From Denitratisoma oestradiolicum (GTDB lineage: Bacteria > Pseudomonadota > Gammaproteobacteria > Burkholderiales > Rhodocyclaceae): a stretch of 64,000 bases of DNA. How positions within the stretch are numbered: the stretch's first letter is position 1; every line of letters begins with the position of its first letter. The notes under the pieces were generated by a model. The model saw only the letters and a program-made list of their open reading frames with translations, was not told the DNA's origin and made no database searches. The translations under genes were made by a program, and so were the position numbers. Location of the stretch: positions 3,824,001-3,888,000 of the forward strand of contig NZ_LR778301.1 in NCBI RefSeq assembly GCF_902813185.1, given 5' to 3'. Of the stretch, positions 25,167-34,189 are shown in pieces.

Positions 25167-27152
25167 ATGCCCCCCTTCCCATCCTCCTGGCGCCGCATCC
25201 TGGCCAGCAGTTTTTGCGCCGGACTACTGATCGCCAGCACCAGCTCCGCCGACGACAAGGTCAATCTGAATTTCGTCAATGCGGACATCGAGCCGGTGGT
25301 GAAGGCCATCGCCCAGGCCGCCGGCAAGACCGTGGTGGTGGACCCGCGGGTCAAGGGCAGCCTCAATCTCAGCACGCCGGAACCGGTGGAGCGCCGCCTG
25401 GCCTTCGACATCCTGCTCTCGGCCCTGCGACTGCAAGGCATTGCCGCGGTGGAAAGCCAGGGCGTGGTGAAACTGCTGCCCGAAGCCGATGCCAAGTTCC
25501 ACGCCTCCCCTGTGGCCGGGCGCAAGGCCCTGGCCGGGGACCAGATCCAGACCAAGGTCTACAGCCTGCGCTATGAATCCGCCGCCCAGATGGCCAACGC
25601 CCTGCGCCCCCTGGTGAGTCCCAACAACCCCATCAGCTCGGTGCCCGGCAGCAATGCCCTGGTGATCACCGACTATGCCGACAATCTGCGGCGGCTGGAC
25701 GCGGTGGTGGCCTCCATGGATCAGCCGGTGGCCGGGGAGCCGGTGATCATTCCGGTGAACCATCTCTCCGCCGTGGATCTGGCCAATACCCTGACCCGGC
25801 TTTTTGCCGCCAGCCAGGGGGGTGACGCCATGCAGCGCGTCGATGTGGTTGCCGATGCCCGCTCCAACCGGCTGCTGGTGCGGGCCGACAGTCCGGCCCG
25901 GCTGTCCCGGGTGCAGCGACTGGTGGAAGGCCTGGATGTGCCGGCCCACAATGGCACCCAGGTCAACATGGTTCATCTGAAAAACGCCGAAGCCGTCAAA
26001 GTGGCCCAGACCCTGCGCGCCGTGCTTTCCGGCGAAGCGCCGCTGGCGATGAATACCTCCACCGCCGGCGCCACCAACCCTCAGGGCGCCAGCGCCGGCT
26101 CCCTGAACAGCAGCAGCGGCTTGGCCGCCATGGTCCAGGCCGACCCGGCCACCAACACCCTCATCATCACTGGGCCGGAGGGCGTCTATAACAGCCTGCG
26201 GGCCGTGATCGAAAAGCTCGACGTGCGTCGCGCCCAGATCTATGTGGAAGCCCTGATCGTCGAAGTCTCGGCCCAGAAGGCGGCGGAACTGGGAGTGCAA
26301 TGGATGGCCGGTTTCACCGCCGGCTCGGCCAAGGGTGTGGCCATTTCCACCCTGCCATCCGCCAGCAATCCGGGCATCGCCAACATCGCCTCTGCCGTGG
26401 CCGACAAGAGCAGCAACGTGGCCGTGGGCAGCGGCCTCAGCCTGGGTCTGGTGGGCTCCAGCAAATACGGCAATGTGCCCAGCCTGGCGGTGCTGGCCCG
26501 GGCCCTGGAAGGCGAGGCCAGCGCCAACATCCTGTCCACGCCGACGCTGCTGACCCTGGACAACGAGGAAGCCAAGATCATCGTTGGCCAGAACGTGCCC
26601 TTCATCACCGGCCAGTACGCCCTGTCCGGCGGCGCCACGACACCCACCCCGTTCCAGACCGTGGAGCGGCGCGATGTCGGCCTCACTCTCCGCATCAAGC
26701 CCCAGATCACCGAAGGCGGCGTGGTGCGCCTGGCGGTGTTCCAGGAAGTTTCCAGCGTGGACGACAAGACCAATCAGGCCGGCATCATCACCAACAAGCG
26801 CTCCATCGAATCCAATGTCCTGGTGGATGACGGCCGCATCGTCGCCATCGGCGGCCTGCTGCAGGACAGCGCCAGCGACGGCGCCGACAAGGTGCCGGGC
26901 CTGGGCGACCTGCCCCTCCTGGGCGGGCTCTTCCGCTACGACAGCAAGAAGCGCAGCAAGACCAACCTGATGGTCTTCCTGCGTCCCCAGGTGGTGCGTG
27001 ACGCCGAAGGCTATGCGGCCACCACCGCCTCCCGCTACCGGGAAATGCAGGATGCCCAGACCAGCAAAGCACCGGCCAAGAGCCTGCTGCCCGACCTGGG
27101 CGCCCCCAGCCTGCCGCCGCTCCCGGCCAAGCCCGCCGCCACCCAGCCATGA
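25167..27152 (+). CDS. gspD: Type II secretion system secretin GspD
   Basis: 661 residues with a signal peptide (about 1-25, cleavage near TSSADD). N-terminal N0 domain (VNLNFVNADIEPVVKAIAQ), then repeated N1-N3 modules (e.g. YSLRYESAAQMANALRPLV). The C-terminal secretin core contains VPFITGQYAL and VPGLGDLPLLGGLF, the conserved secretin signature. A Ser/Gly/Ala-rich insert lies in the N3 region, about 295-315. It forms the outer-membrane channel; no pilotin gene is adjacent. It overlaps gspE by 4 bp. Confidence 0.95.
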   Translation: MPPFPSSWRRILASSFCAGLLIASTSSADDKVNLNFVNADIEPVVKAIAQAAGKTVVVDPRVKGSLNLSTPEPVERRLAFDILLSALRLQGIAAVESQGVVKLLPEADAKFHASPVAGRKALAGDQIQTKVYSLRYESAAQMANALRPLVSPNNPISSVPGSNALVITDYADNLRRLDAVVASMDQPVAGEPVIIPVNHLSAVDLANTLTRLFAASQGGDAMQRVDVVADARSNRLLVRADSPARLSRVQRLVEGLDVPAHNGTQVNMVHLKNAEAVKVAQTLRAVLSGEAPLAMNTSTAGATNPQGASAGSLNSSSGLAAMVQADPATNTLIITGPEGVYNSLRAVIEKLDVRRAQIYVEALIVEVSAQKAAELGVQWMAGFTAGSAKGVAISTLPSASNPGIANIASAVADKSSNVAVGSGLSLGLVGSSKYGNVPSLAVLARALEGEASANILSTPTLLTLDNEEAKIIVGQNVPFITGQYALSGGATTPTPFQTVERRDVGLTLRIKPQITEGGVVRLAVFQEVSSVDDKTNQAGIITNKRSIESNVLVDDGRIVAIGGLLQDSASDGADKVPGLGDLPLLGGLFRYDSKKRSKTNLMVFLRPQVVRDAEGYAATTASRYREMQDAQTSKAPAKSLLPDLGAPSLPPLPAKPAATQP

Positions 27153-28618
27153 CCGCGCCCTCGAGCCGCCCCATTTCCTACAGCCAGGCCAAGACCTGGG
27201 GCGTACTGCCCCTGCCCGGCCGCGACGGCTGGCGCGTGCTGCTGCGCCCCGGCGCCCACCCGTCCGCCCTGGCGGAACTGCGCCGCCTGCTGGGCGGCCC
27301 CCTGGACGCGGAAGCCCTCGACGCCGAGCGCTTCGACGCCCTCCTGGCCAGCACCTATGCCGAAGGCAGCGGCGCCAGCATGATGGACGACCTGGGCGAT
27401 ACCCGTGACTGGGCCCGGCTGGTGGAAGACGTGCGGCAGGTGGAAGACCTGCTGGATGCGGCGGACGACGCCCCCATCATCCGCATGATCAATGGCCTGT
27501 TGCTGGCAGCGCTCAAGGAAGGCGCCTCGGACATCCACTTCGAGCCCTTCGAGCAGCGTTCCCTGACCCGCATCCGGGTGGACGGCGTGCTGCGCGACCT
27601 GGCCCAGCCGCCCCGCGCCCTGCACGCCGCCATCGTCTCGCGCCTGAAAATCATGGCCGGCCTCGACATTGCCGAAAAGCGCCTGCCCCAGGACGGCCGC
27701 ATCGCCCTGCGCCTGGCCGGCCGGCTGGTGGATGTGCGCCTGTCCACCCTGCCCTCGGGCCACGGCGAGCGGGTCGTGCTGCGCCTGCTGGACAAGGAAG
27801 CCGGCCGCCTCGATCTCGCCACCCTGGGCCTGGGCGCCGCCACCCAGGCCGCCGTGGATCAGCTGATCCGCCAGCCCCACGGCATCCTGCTGGTCACCGG
27901 CCCCACCGGCTCGGGCAAGACCACCACCCTCTACGCCGCCCTGTCCCGACTCGACGCCGGCCAGCTCAACATCATGACGGTGGAAGACCCGATCGAATAC
28001 GATCTTGACGGCATCGGCCAGACCCAGGTCAATCCCCGCATCGAACTGGACTTCGCCCGGGCCCTGCGCGCCATCCTGCGGCAGGATCCGGACGTGGTGA
28101 TGATCGGCGAAATCCGCGACCTGGAAACCGCCCAGATCGCCGTCCAGGCCAGCCTCACCGGCCATCTGGTGCTGGCCACCCTGCACACCAACGACGCCGT
28201 CTCCGCCGTGACCCGTCTGGCCGACATGGGTATCGAACCCTTTCTGCTCGGCTCCAGCCTGCTCGGTGTGCTGGCCCAGCGCCTGGTGCGGCGGCTGTGC
28301 CCCGACTGCCGCAGCCTCTATGCCCCCAGCGCCGCCGAATGGGCCCAGGCCGGCAGCGGCGAACGCCCCGCCACCCTGTGGCGCGCCGTCGGCTGCCCCG
28401 CCTGCAAGGGCAGCGGCTACCAGGGCCGCAGCGGCATCTACGAACTGATGCAGGTGGACGATGAGCTGCGCCGCCTGATCCACGACCAGTCGGGCGAACC
28501 GACCCTGCGCTCTGCCGCCCGGACGGGAGGCATGCTGAACCTGAAGGAAGACGCCCTGCGCTGGGTGATGCAGGGCGAGACCAGCCTCGAAGAAATTTTG
28601 CGCGTCACCCGCAGCTGA
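27149..28618 (+). CDS. gspE: Type II secretion ATPase GspE
   Basis: 489 residues. Walker A GPTGSGKTTTLYAAL near residue 250, the Asp box and Walker B in RQDPDVVMIGEIRDLETA, the His box HLVLATLHTND, and the four-cysteine zinc element (CPDC...CPAC) near 390-415. The N-terminal domain resembles the usual GspE N1E/N2E region. It powers pseudopilus assembly from the cytoplasm, docking on GspL and GspF. Start and stop overlap neighbouring gsp genes by or within a few bases. Confidence 0.95.
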   Translation: MTAPSSRPISYSQAKTWGVLPLPGRDGWRVLLRPGAHPSALAELRRLLGGPLDAEALDAERFDALLASTYAEGSGASMMDDLGDTRDWARLVEDVRQVEDLLDAADDAPIIRMINGLLLAALKEGASDIHFEPFEQRSLTRIRVDGVLRDLAQPPRALHAAIVSRLKIMAGLDIAEKRLPQDGRIALRLAGRLVDVRLSTLPSGHGERVVLRLLDKEAGRLDLATLGLGAATQAAVDQLIRQPHGILLVTGPTGSGKTTTLYAALSRLDAGQLNIMTVEDPIEYDLDGIGQTQVNPRIELDFARALRAILRQDPDVVMIGEIRDLETAQIAVQASLTGHLVLATLHTNDAVSAVTRLADMGIEPFLLGSSLLGVLAQRLVRRLCPDCRSLYAPSAAEWAQAGSGERPATLWRAVGCPACKGSGYQGRSGIYELMQVDDELRRLIHDQSGEPTLRSAARTGGMLNLKEDALRWVMQGETSLEEILRVTRS

Positions 28619-28620
28619 CC

Positions 28621-29823
28621 ATGCAGGCTTTTCGTTACAAAGCCCTCGACACTGCCGGTCACGCCCGGCAGGGCACCCTGGAGGCGGAAAATCCCCGCAG
28701 TGCAAGGGAGGCCCTGCGGCAGCGGAGCCTCACTCCCCTGCGTCTGGACGCCTTCAACAACAGCGGCAGCCAGGGGCCGGCCCGCATCCTCTCGGCCACC
28801 TTGCTGGCCGATCTCACACGACAGTTGGCGGTGCTGCTGGACGCGGGCCTCACCGTGGAAGGCGCCCTGTCGGTGCTGATGGACCAGAGCGACAAACCGA
28901 AAGTCCGCGAACGCATCACCAACCTGCGCGCCGAAGTCCTGGCCGGCCACAGTCTGGCCGCCGCCCTGGCCCGCTATCCGCGGGACTTTCCCCCGGTCTA
29001 TGGGGCATTGGTGCGAGCCGGCGAACAGGCCGGCGCCCTGCCCCGGGTGATGAGCCGGCTGGCGGATGATCTGGAGCGGGCCGCCGCCTTGCGCCATCAG
29101 GTGCTGTCGGCCTCCCTTTATCCAGCCCTGGTCAGCATCGTGGCCCTGGCCGTGGTGGGCGCCCTGCTGGCCTATGTGGTGCCCCAGGTGGTGGCGGCCT
29201 TCGCCCATGCGCGGCAGACCCTACCCTTGCTGACCCGGGCCCTGATCGCCACGTCCAGCGCCAGCCGCAGCCTGGGCCCGTTTCTGCTGTTGCTGCTGAT
29301 CGTGTCCGGCCTCGCCGCGCCGCGTTTTCTCGCCGCCCGCCCGGCCCTCGCCGAAACCCTGGAACGACGGCTGCTGGCCCTGCCGGGCCTGGGCCGCCTG
29401 CTGCTGGCCCTTGCCACTTCACGCATCGCCAGCACTCTCGGCCTCCTGGTGGATGGCGGCGTTCCGCTGGTGGAAGCCCTGTCCATCGCGGCCCGCGCCA
29501 GCCGCTGGCGCCCCCTGAGCCAGGCCGTGGAACAGGCTGCCCGCATGGTGCGGGAAGGCGTGCCCCTCTCCCGCGCCTTGAGCGAAACCCGGACTTTCCC
29601 GCCGGTACTGTCTCGACTGGTGGAAAGCGGCGAGGCCTCGGGCGAACTGCCGGCCCTGCTGCTGCGAGCCGCCCAGCAACAGGAAAGCGAAGCCCGGCGG
29701 CGGCTGTCGCTGCTCACCGCCCTGCTCGAGCCCGCTCTGATCCTGACCATGGGCGGCGTCGTGCTGTTGATCGTGATCGCCATCATGTTGCCCGTAATCG
29801 AAATGAACCAACTCGTGCATTGA
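28621..29823 (+). CDS. gspF: Type II secretion inner-membrane platform protein GspF
   Basis: 400 residues with two homologous T2SF domains. The N-terminus MQAFRYKALDTAGHARQGTL is typical. Membrane segments lie at about 170-190 (LVSIVALAVVGALLAYVV), 218-240 and 373-395, with the motif TLLVDGGVPLVEAL-like (here LGLLVDGGVPLVEAL) between them. It forms the polytopic core of the platform with GspE and GspL. It starts 2 bp after gspE. Confidence 0.95.
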   Translation: MQAFRYKALDTAGHARQGTLEAENPRSAREALRQRSLTPLRLDAFNNSGSQGPARILSATLLADLTRQLAVLLDAGLTVEGALSVLMDQSDKPKVRERITNLRAEVLAGHSLAAALARYPRDFPPVYGALVRAGEQAGALPRVMSRLADDLERAAALRHQVLSASLYPALVSIVALAVVGALLAYVVPQVVAAFAHARQTLPLLTRALIATSSASRSLGPFLLLLLIVSGLAAPRFLAARPALAETLERRLLALPGLGRLLLALATSRIASTLGLLVDGGVPLVEALSIAARASRWRPLSQAVEQAARMVREGVPLSRALSETRTFPPVLSRLVESGEASGELPALLLRAAQQQESEARRRLSLLTALLEPALILTMGGVVLLIVIAIMLPVIEMNQLVH

Positions 29824-29837
29824 AACCGGAGTTGCCC

Positions 29838-30278
29838 ATGTCCCTTGACGCATCACCCCCACGCCAACGCGGCTTCACCTTGATCGAAGTGATGGTCGTG
29901 GTAGTCATCCTGGGCGTCCTCGCCGCCTTGGTGGTACCACGCATCATGAGCCGCCCGGACGAAGCCCGCACCGCCGCGGCCCGGCAGGACATCGCCACTC
30001 TGAGCCAGGCCCTGAAACTCTACAAACTCGACAACAAGCGCTATCCGTCCACCGACCAAGGGCTGGCTGCACTGGTGCAAAAACCCAGCGTCAGCCCCAT
30101 CCCCGACAACTGGAAGGCCGACGGCTATCTGGAGCGGCTGCCCAAGGATCCCTGGGGCCAGGAATATGTCTATCTCCAGCCCGGTCGCCACGGCGAATTC
30201 GACTTGATCTCCTACGGCGCCGACGGCCAATCCGACGGCGAAGGGTCCGATGCAGACATCACTTCCTGGCAACGCTAG
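29838..30278 (+). CDS. gspG: Major pseudopilin GspG
   Basis: 146 residues from the ATG at 29838, preceded by CCGGAG; an in-frame TTG at 29820 is less likely. Prepilin signal QRG/FTLIEVMVVVVILGVL with Gly at -1 and Glu at +5. The C-terminal part (PSTDQGLAALVQKP, PKDPWGQEY, GADGQSDGEGSDADI) carries the calcium-binding aspartates of GspG. It is the main subunit of the pseudopilus. Its processing requires a prepilin peptidase (GspO/PilD), not found in this window. It overlaps gspH by 29 bp. Confidence 0.95.
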   Translation: MSLDASPPRQRGFTLIEVMVVVVILGVLAALVVPRIMSRPDEARTAAARQDIATLSQALKLYKLDNKRYPSTDQGLAALVQKPSVSPIPDNWKADGYLERLPKDPWGQEYVYLQPGRHGEFDLISYGADGQSDGEGSDADITSWQR

Positions 30279-30723
30279 GGCCTTCACCCTCCTCGAAGTC
30301 CTGGTGGTGCTGACCATCGTTGGCCTGACCCTGAGTCTGGCCGTGGCCGTGCTGAGCCCCAGCCCGGCCCGCATCGCCGGCCAGGAAGCGGAACGGCTGG
30401 CCCTGGCCCTGGAAGCCGCCACGGAAGAGGCTCTCGGCACAGGCCAGTCCCTTGCCTGGTCCTTCGATACCGCGGGCTACCGCTTCGCCCGCCGCGAAGC
30501 CGGCGCCTGGCAGCCCTGGGACGCCGATGGCCTGCTGCCACCGCGCCCGGCCAAGGACTGGCGGATCCGTGCCGCACGCCTGGGTGACACGGATCTGCCC
30601 AGCGCCCGCTGGGCTCCTCTGGGCCCGGGCCGTCCCATGCAAGTGGAACTGGCTGCCGGCCCATCCCGCTGGCGGGTGTTGCTGGACGGCAGCGGCCAGG
30701 GCCGGGCCGAGGCCCTGCCATGA
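30250..30723 (+). CDS. gspH: Minor pseudopilin GspH
   Basis: 157 residues. The prepilin segment reads ARA/FTLLEVLVVLTIVG: the -1 residue is Ala instead of the near-universal Gly, though Glu +5 is kept. The remainder fits the small GspH beta domain. It starts inside the 3' end of gspG (29 bp overlap) and overlaps gspI by 4 bp, consistent with translational coupling. Confidence 0.88.
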   Translation: MQTSLPGNARAFTLLEVLVVLTIVGLTLSLAVAVLSPSPARIAGQEAERLALALEAATEEALGTGQSLAWSFDTAGYRFARREAGAWQPWDADGLLPPRPAKDWRIRAARLGDTDLPSARWAPLGPGRPMQVELAAGPSRWRVLLDGSGQGRAEALP

Positions 30724-31097
30724 GGCAGCAAAGGACGCAGGGCTTCACCCTGTTCGAGGTACTGGTGGCGCTGGCCATCGTGGCCGTCTCCCTGATGGCG
30801 GCCCTGCGGGCTGCGGGGGCCTCCGGCAACACCCTGGAAGCGGTGCGGCTGCGCACCCTGGCCAGTTGGGTGGCCCAGAACCAGATTGCCGAACGGCGTG
30901 CCCGGCCCGACTGGCCCGCGCCCGATACGCGGGAAAGCGACGTATTGCAGGGCGGCGAGCACTTCCGTCTGGTGGAGGCTGTGCATGCTCTACCCCATAA
31001 GGACTTCCGCCGCATCGACCTTGCCGTGAAGGACGCTGACGGTGCAGTGCTGGCCAGGTTTTCCGCCGTGCTGCCGCGACCGGATCTGGCACCATGA
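30720..31097 (+). CDS. gspI: Minor pseudopilin GspI
   Basis: 125 residues. Prepilin signal TQG/FTLFEVLVALAIVAVSL, then RTLASWVAQNQIAERR, the conserved GspI helix (A-x-x-QNQIAE). Part of the GspI-J-K tip complex. It overlaps both neighbours by 4 bp. Confidence 0.92.
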   Translation: MRQQRTQGFTLFEVLVALAIVAVSLMAALRAAGASGNTLEAVRLRTLASWVAQNQIAERRARPDWPAPDTRESDVLQGGEHFRLVEAVHALPHKDFRRIDLAVKDADGAVLARFSAVLPRPDLAP

Positions 31098-31642
31098 GGC
31101 GGACGCAGGGGATGACGCTGGTGGAAGTGCTGGTGGCCATGCTGATCATGGCCCTGCTGGCGGCGCTCTCCTATCGGGCCCTGGATACCCTGCTGCGCTC
31201 CGAGCGACATATGCAGGATGACGCGTCTGCCCTGCGCCAGCCGATACGCTTTTTCAGCCGGCTGGAAGCCGACCTGCTGGGCTACGGCCAGCGCCCGCCG
31301 CGTCGTGGCAGTGTGGCACCAGCCCCCTGGCTCGGCGACCCCCAAGCCACCGCCTGGACACGGCAGCCCATGGGGACGGGTGAAACCTGGCTACGCGTGG
31401 AATACCGCTGGCGGCAGGGACGAATCGAGCGCCTGACGCAAAACGAAGACCAACCCCTGCCCCTCGAACAACGCCAGGGCGACACCGTGCTGGAACAGGT
31501 GGAAAGCCTGAAGCTGCGCTATCTGGACCGGGAGGGTCACTGGCTGGAGCATTGGCCCGCCACGGATGCTCCCCGCGCCTTGGAAGTGCGCCTGCGATTG
31601 CAAGGCCAAGGTGAGCTGCGACGGGTTTTTGCCCTGATATGA
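31094..31642 (+). CDS. gspJ: Minor pseudopilin GspJ
   Basis: 182 residues. Prepilin signal TQG/MTLVEVLVAMLIMALL; then a GspJ-type body with RPIRFFSRLEADLLGYGQRPPR and WLRVEYRW. The +1 residue is Met, acceptable to prepilin peptidases. It overlaps gspI and gspK by 4 bp each. Confidence 0.92.
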   Translation: MRRTQGMTLVEVLVAMLIMALLAALSYRALDTLLRSERHMQDDASALRQPIRFFSRLEADLLGYGQRPPRRGSVAPAPWLGDPQATAWTRQPMGTGETWLRVEYRWRQGRIERLTQNEDQPLPLEQRQGDTVLEQVESLKLRYLDREGHWLEHWPATDAPRALEVRLRLQGQGELRRVFALI

Positions 31643-32544
31643 GCCCCAAATCCCTCCCTCAATTCAGCCGGCAGAACGGGGTGGCCGTGGTCACGGCAAT
31701 GCTGGTGGCCGCCCTGGCAGCCATGCTGGCGGCCCATGCCCTATGGTTCGGCGGCCTGGAACTGCGCCGCCTGGAAAACCGCCAAAGCCTGGCCCAGGCG
31801 AGGCAACTGGTACTGACCGGGATCGACTGGGGGCGTTCAGTGCTGGCCGACGACCTGAACCGCTCGAGATATGACCACCCGGCGGAAATCTGGGCCCACG
31901 CCATCGAAAACTATCCTGTAGACGGCATGGAAGAAGCCCATGTCTCGGGTCAGGTGGAAGAACAGCAAGGTCGCTTTGATCTCAACCGGCTGATCCGTAG
32001 CGGCCGCCTCGATCCGAGGGAACAGGAACGACTGCGGCGCCTGATGGTCGTCCGGGGCATCAACCCGGCCCGTGCCGATACCCTGGCGCAGTGGTTGGAA
32101 AATCTGGCCGGACTCAAGGCAGAAGGTAAGACAAGCACCAGTCCGATCCGGCTCTTGACCGACGTGGAGGAACTGGGTGCCAGTGACCTTACGGACGGTG
32201 AACTGGCCCGTCTCAAACCCTGGGTGTGCGCTCTGCCTCAAGCCGCGCCCGTGAATCTGAACTTCCTGCCAACGGATCTTCTGGCTCGCTGGCAGAGCAC
32301 ACCCGATGAAGACCTCGCGGCACGCATGGAGGCTGCCCGCAACGCGGCGCCCTTCCGGGATCTGGCCGACTTCCGCAACCGGGCTCGGGCCGGAGGCGAA
32401 TGGAGTGACCAAGAATGGGCGGCCAGCAGTCGCTATTTCCTGTTGGATGCAGCAGCAAGCGTGGGGCGGGCGCATGTTTCCGGCCGAGCCCTGGTGGAAC
32501 GAAAGGGCCTCTGGCCCACAGTGATTTGGCGAAAGACATCATGA
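31639..32544 (+). CDS. gspK: Minor pseudopilin GspK (pseudopilus tip)
   Basis: 301 residues. Prepilin-type N-terminus RQNG/VAVVTAMLVAALAAML; position +5 is not Glu, as is usual for GspK. DLNRLIRSGRLDPREQERLRR and FRDLADFRNRA belong to the large alpha domain inserted in the pilin fold. It caps the pseudopilus with GspI and GspJ. It overlaps gspL by 4 bp (ATGA). Confidence 0.93.
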   Translation: MSPKSLPQFSRQNGVAVVTAMLVAALAAMLAAHALWFGGLELRRLENRQSLAQARQLVLTGIDWGRSVLADDLNRSRYDHPAEIWAHAIENYPVDGMEEAHVSGQVEEQQGRFDLNRLIRSGRLDPREQERLRRLMVVRGINPARADTLAQWLENLAGLKAEGKTSTSPIRLLTDVEELGASDLTDGELARLKPWVCALPQAAPVNLNFLPTDLLARWQSTPDEDLAARMEAARNAAPFRDLADFRNRARAGGEWSDQEWAASSRYFLLDAAASVGRAHVSGRALVERKGLWPTVIWRKTS

Positions 32545-33701
32545 AAATCCTGCGCATACGTGTGGCCCGTCCGGGTCCGGCAAGCGCCGGCTGGCAGATC
32601 GGCTGGGCTCTGGTGGAGAACTCCACCCTGCTGTCTCGAGGCGAAGGGGAGACCAACTGGCCCGCTGCCGACCGTGTGGAACTGGTACTGGCAGCGGATC
32701 TGGCCCGGGTACTGAACCTCACGCTGCCCCGAGCATCCCGCGGGCAATTGCGCCAAGCTCTGCCGGCCCTGGCCGAGCCCCAGGTGCTGGGGCCGTTGGA
32801 GGACAGCCATTTCGCAAGCCACAAGCTGAACCCCGGTGAGCCCAATACCGTGGCCGTGGTAGAGCGGACGCTGCTGGCCGAATTGCTGGAAATGCTGCGG
32901 CGGCTGCAGCAGATTCCCGCCGCCGCCTGGGTCGAAGCCCAGGGCCTGCCTGGCCCTGGACCCTCTCTGTTGTGGGAGAGTAGCGGCGGCTTTATCCAAT
33001 TGCCCGACGGCAGCACCCAATCCCTCGACCGTGCCACCCTGGAGCGCCCCGCCCTCGGACTGGAGCTGGCCCTCGGCAACGCGGGAGACCGTCCCCTGGT
33101 TCTCTGGTTGCGCCCCTGCGCCGCCGCACCAGACCTGGCTGCCTGGAGCGCCACCCTGGGCAGGGTAATTCACAACGCCGGACGCTGGTCCTGGGAAACC
33201 GCCGTCTTCGAGGGACGCGCCATCAACCTGCTGCAAGGCGAATTCAGCCCACCCCGGACCGGCATCGATTCGCGCCGCCTGGGCCGTATCGCCGGACTTG
33301 GCCTGGCGGCCCTGCTGCTGGTCGAACTTCTTGGCCTGGGCGGCACTTGGTTTTCCCTGGCACGGGAAAACCGCGCCCTACGGGCCGAGCGGGCACAACT
33401 GTTCCTGCAGGCCTTCCCCGACACCAAAGCTGTGGTGGATCCCCTGGCCCAGGCCCAGAACCGACTCACCGCACAGGCCCGGCAGCGAGGGCAATTTGGC
33501 GTTGCGGACTTCCTACCCCTGGCCGCCCGACTGGGAACCGCCTGGCCCGCCGGCAGCCCTGGCCCCGCCCGCCTCGACTATGCCTCCGGCCAGATCAAGG
33601 CTCTGCTACCGGCAGGGCTCAGCGCCACACCGCCAGCTGGCCTGGAAGCCCTGCAGGAAGGTAATGATCGGTACTGGACCCTGCGCGGAGAGAAGCCATG
33701 A
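32541..33701 (+). CDS. gspL: Type II secretion protein GspL
   Basis: 386 residues from the ATG at 32541 overlapping the gspK stop. An actin-like cytoplasmic domain (about 1-245) is followed by one membrane helix (about 255-273, LGLAALLLVELLGLGG) and a periplasmic ferredoxin-like domain. It recruits GspE to the membrane and pairs with GspM. Upstream in-frame sequence lies inside gspK and is rejected. Confidence 0.9.
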   Translation: MKILRIRVARPGPASAGWQIGWALVENSTLLSRGEGETNWPAADRVELVLAADLARVLNLTLPRASRGQLRQALPALAEPQVLGPLEDSHFASHKLNPGEPNTVAVVERTLLAELLEMLRRLQQIPAAAWVEAQGLPGPGPSLLWESSGGFIQLPDGSTQSLDRATLERPALGLELALGNAGDRPLVLWLRPCAAAPDLAAWSATLGRVIHNAGRWSWETAVFEGRAINLLQGEFSPPRTGIDSRRLGRIAGLGLAALLLVELLGLGGTWFSLARENRALRAERAQLFLQAFPDTKAVVDPLAQAQNRLTAQARQRGQFGVADFLPLAARLGTAWPAGSPGPARLDYASGQIKALLPAGLSATPPAGLEALQEGNDRYWTLRGEKP

Positions 33702-34189
33702 AGAGCACCATGAACACCTGGATAAACCAATGGCGACAACACAGCCCACGGGAACAGCGACAGCTGGCCGCAGGCGCCTTGATCCTGATCGCCGCCCTGA
33801 TCTACGTCGGCTTCTGGTCCCCCGGCCACCGCGCCATCGCCCGCCTTGAACGGGAACTGCCGACCCTGCGCGCCGAAGTGGCGGCCTTGCGCAGCCTGCC
33901 CAAAATATTGAACACCCTGGGGCCGAATCTCGCCCTGCAAGCCGGTTCGGCGCAAAGCGCCCAAGCCCAGGCCAAAGCGCTGGGACTCAAGCTGGATCTG
34001 CACGCCCAGGACAACAGCACGCTGACCGTCAGCGGCCAGGGCCTCCGCTATTACACCCTGCTGCAATGGTTGGATGGCCTACACCGCAAAGGGGGGCTCG
34101 CCGTAAGGCAGGCCCGCCTGCAGGCCGGCGCCACAGCTGGGCAGGTAGATGTTCAGTTGGAGCTGGCCCCTACCGAGGGCAGCACTTGA
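33698..34189 (+). CDS. gspM: Type II secretion protein GspM
   Basis: 163 residues: a short cytoplasmic tail with the typical PREQRQLAAGALILIAALIYVGFW (membrane segment about 25-42), then a coiled-coil-prone stretch (RLERELPTLRAEVAALR) and a ferredoxin-like periplasmic domain. GspL partner. It overlaps gspL and gspN by 4 bp. Confidence 0.9.
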   Translation: MKSTMNTWINQWRQHSPREQRQLAAGALILIAALIYVGFWSPGHRAIARLERELPTLRAEVAALRSLPKILNTLGPNLALQAGSAQSAQAQAKALGLKLDLHAQDNSTLTVSGQGLRYYTLLQWLDGLHRKGGLAVRQARLQAGATAGQVDVQLELAPTEGST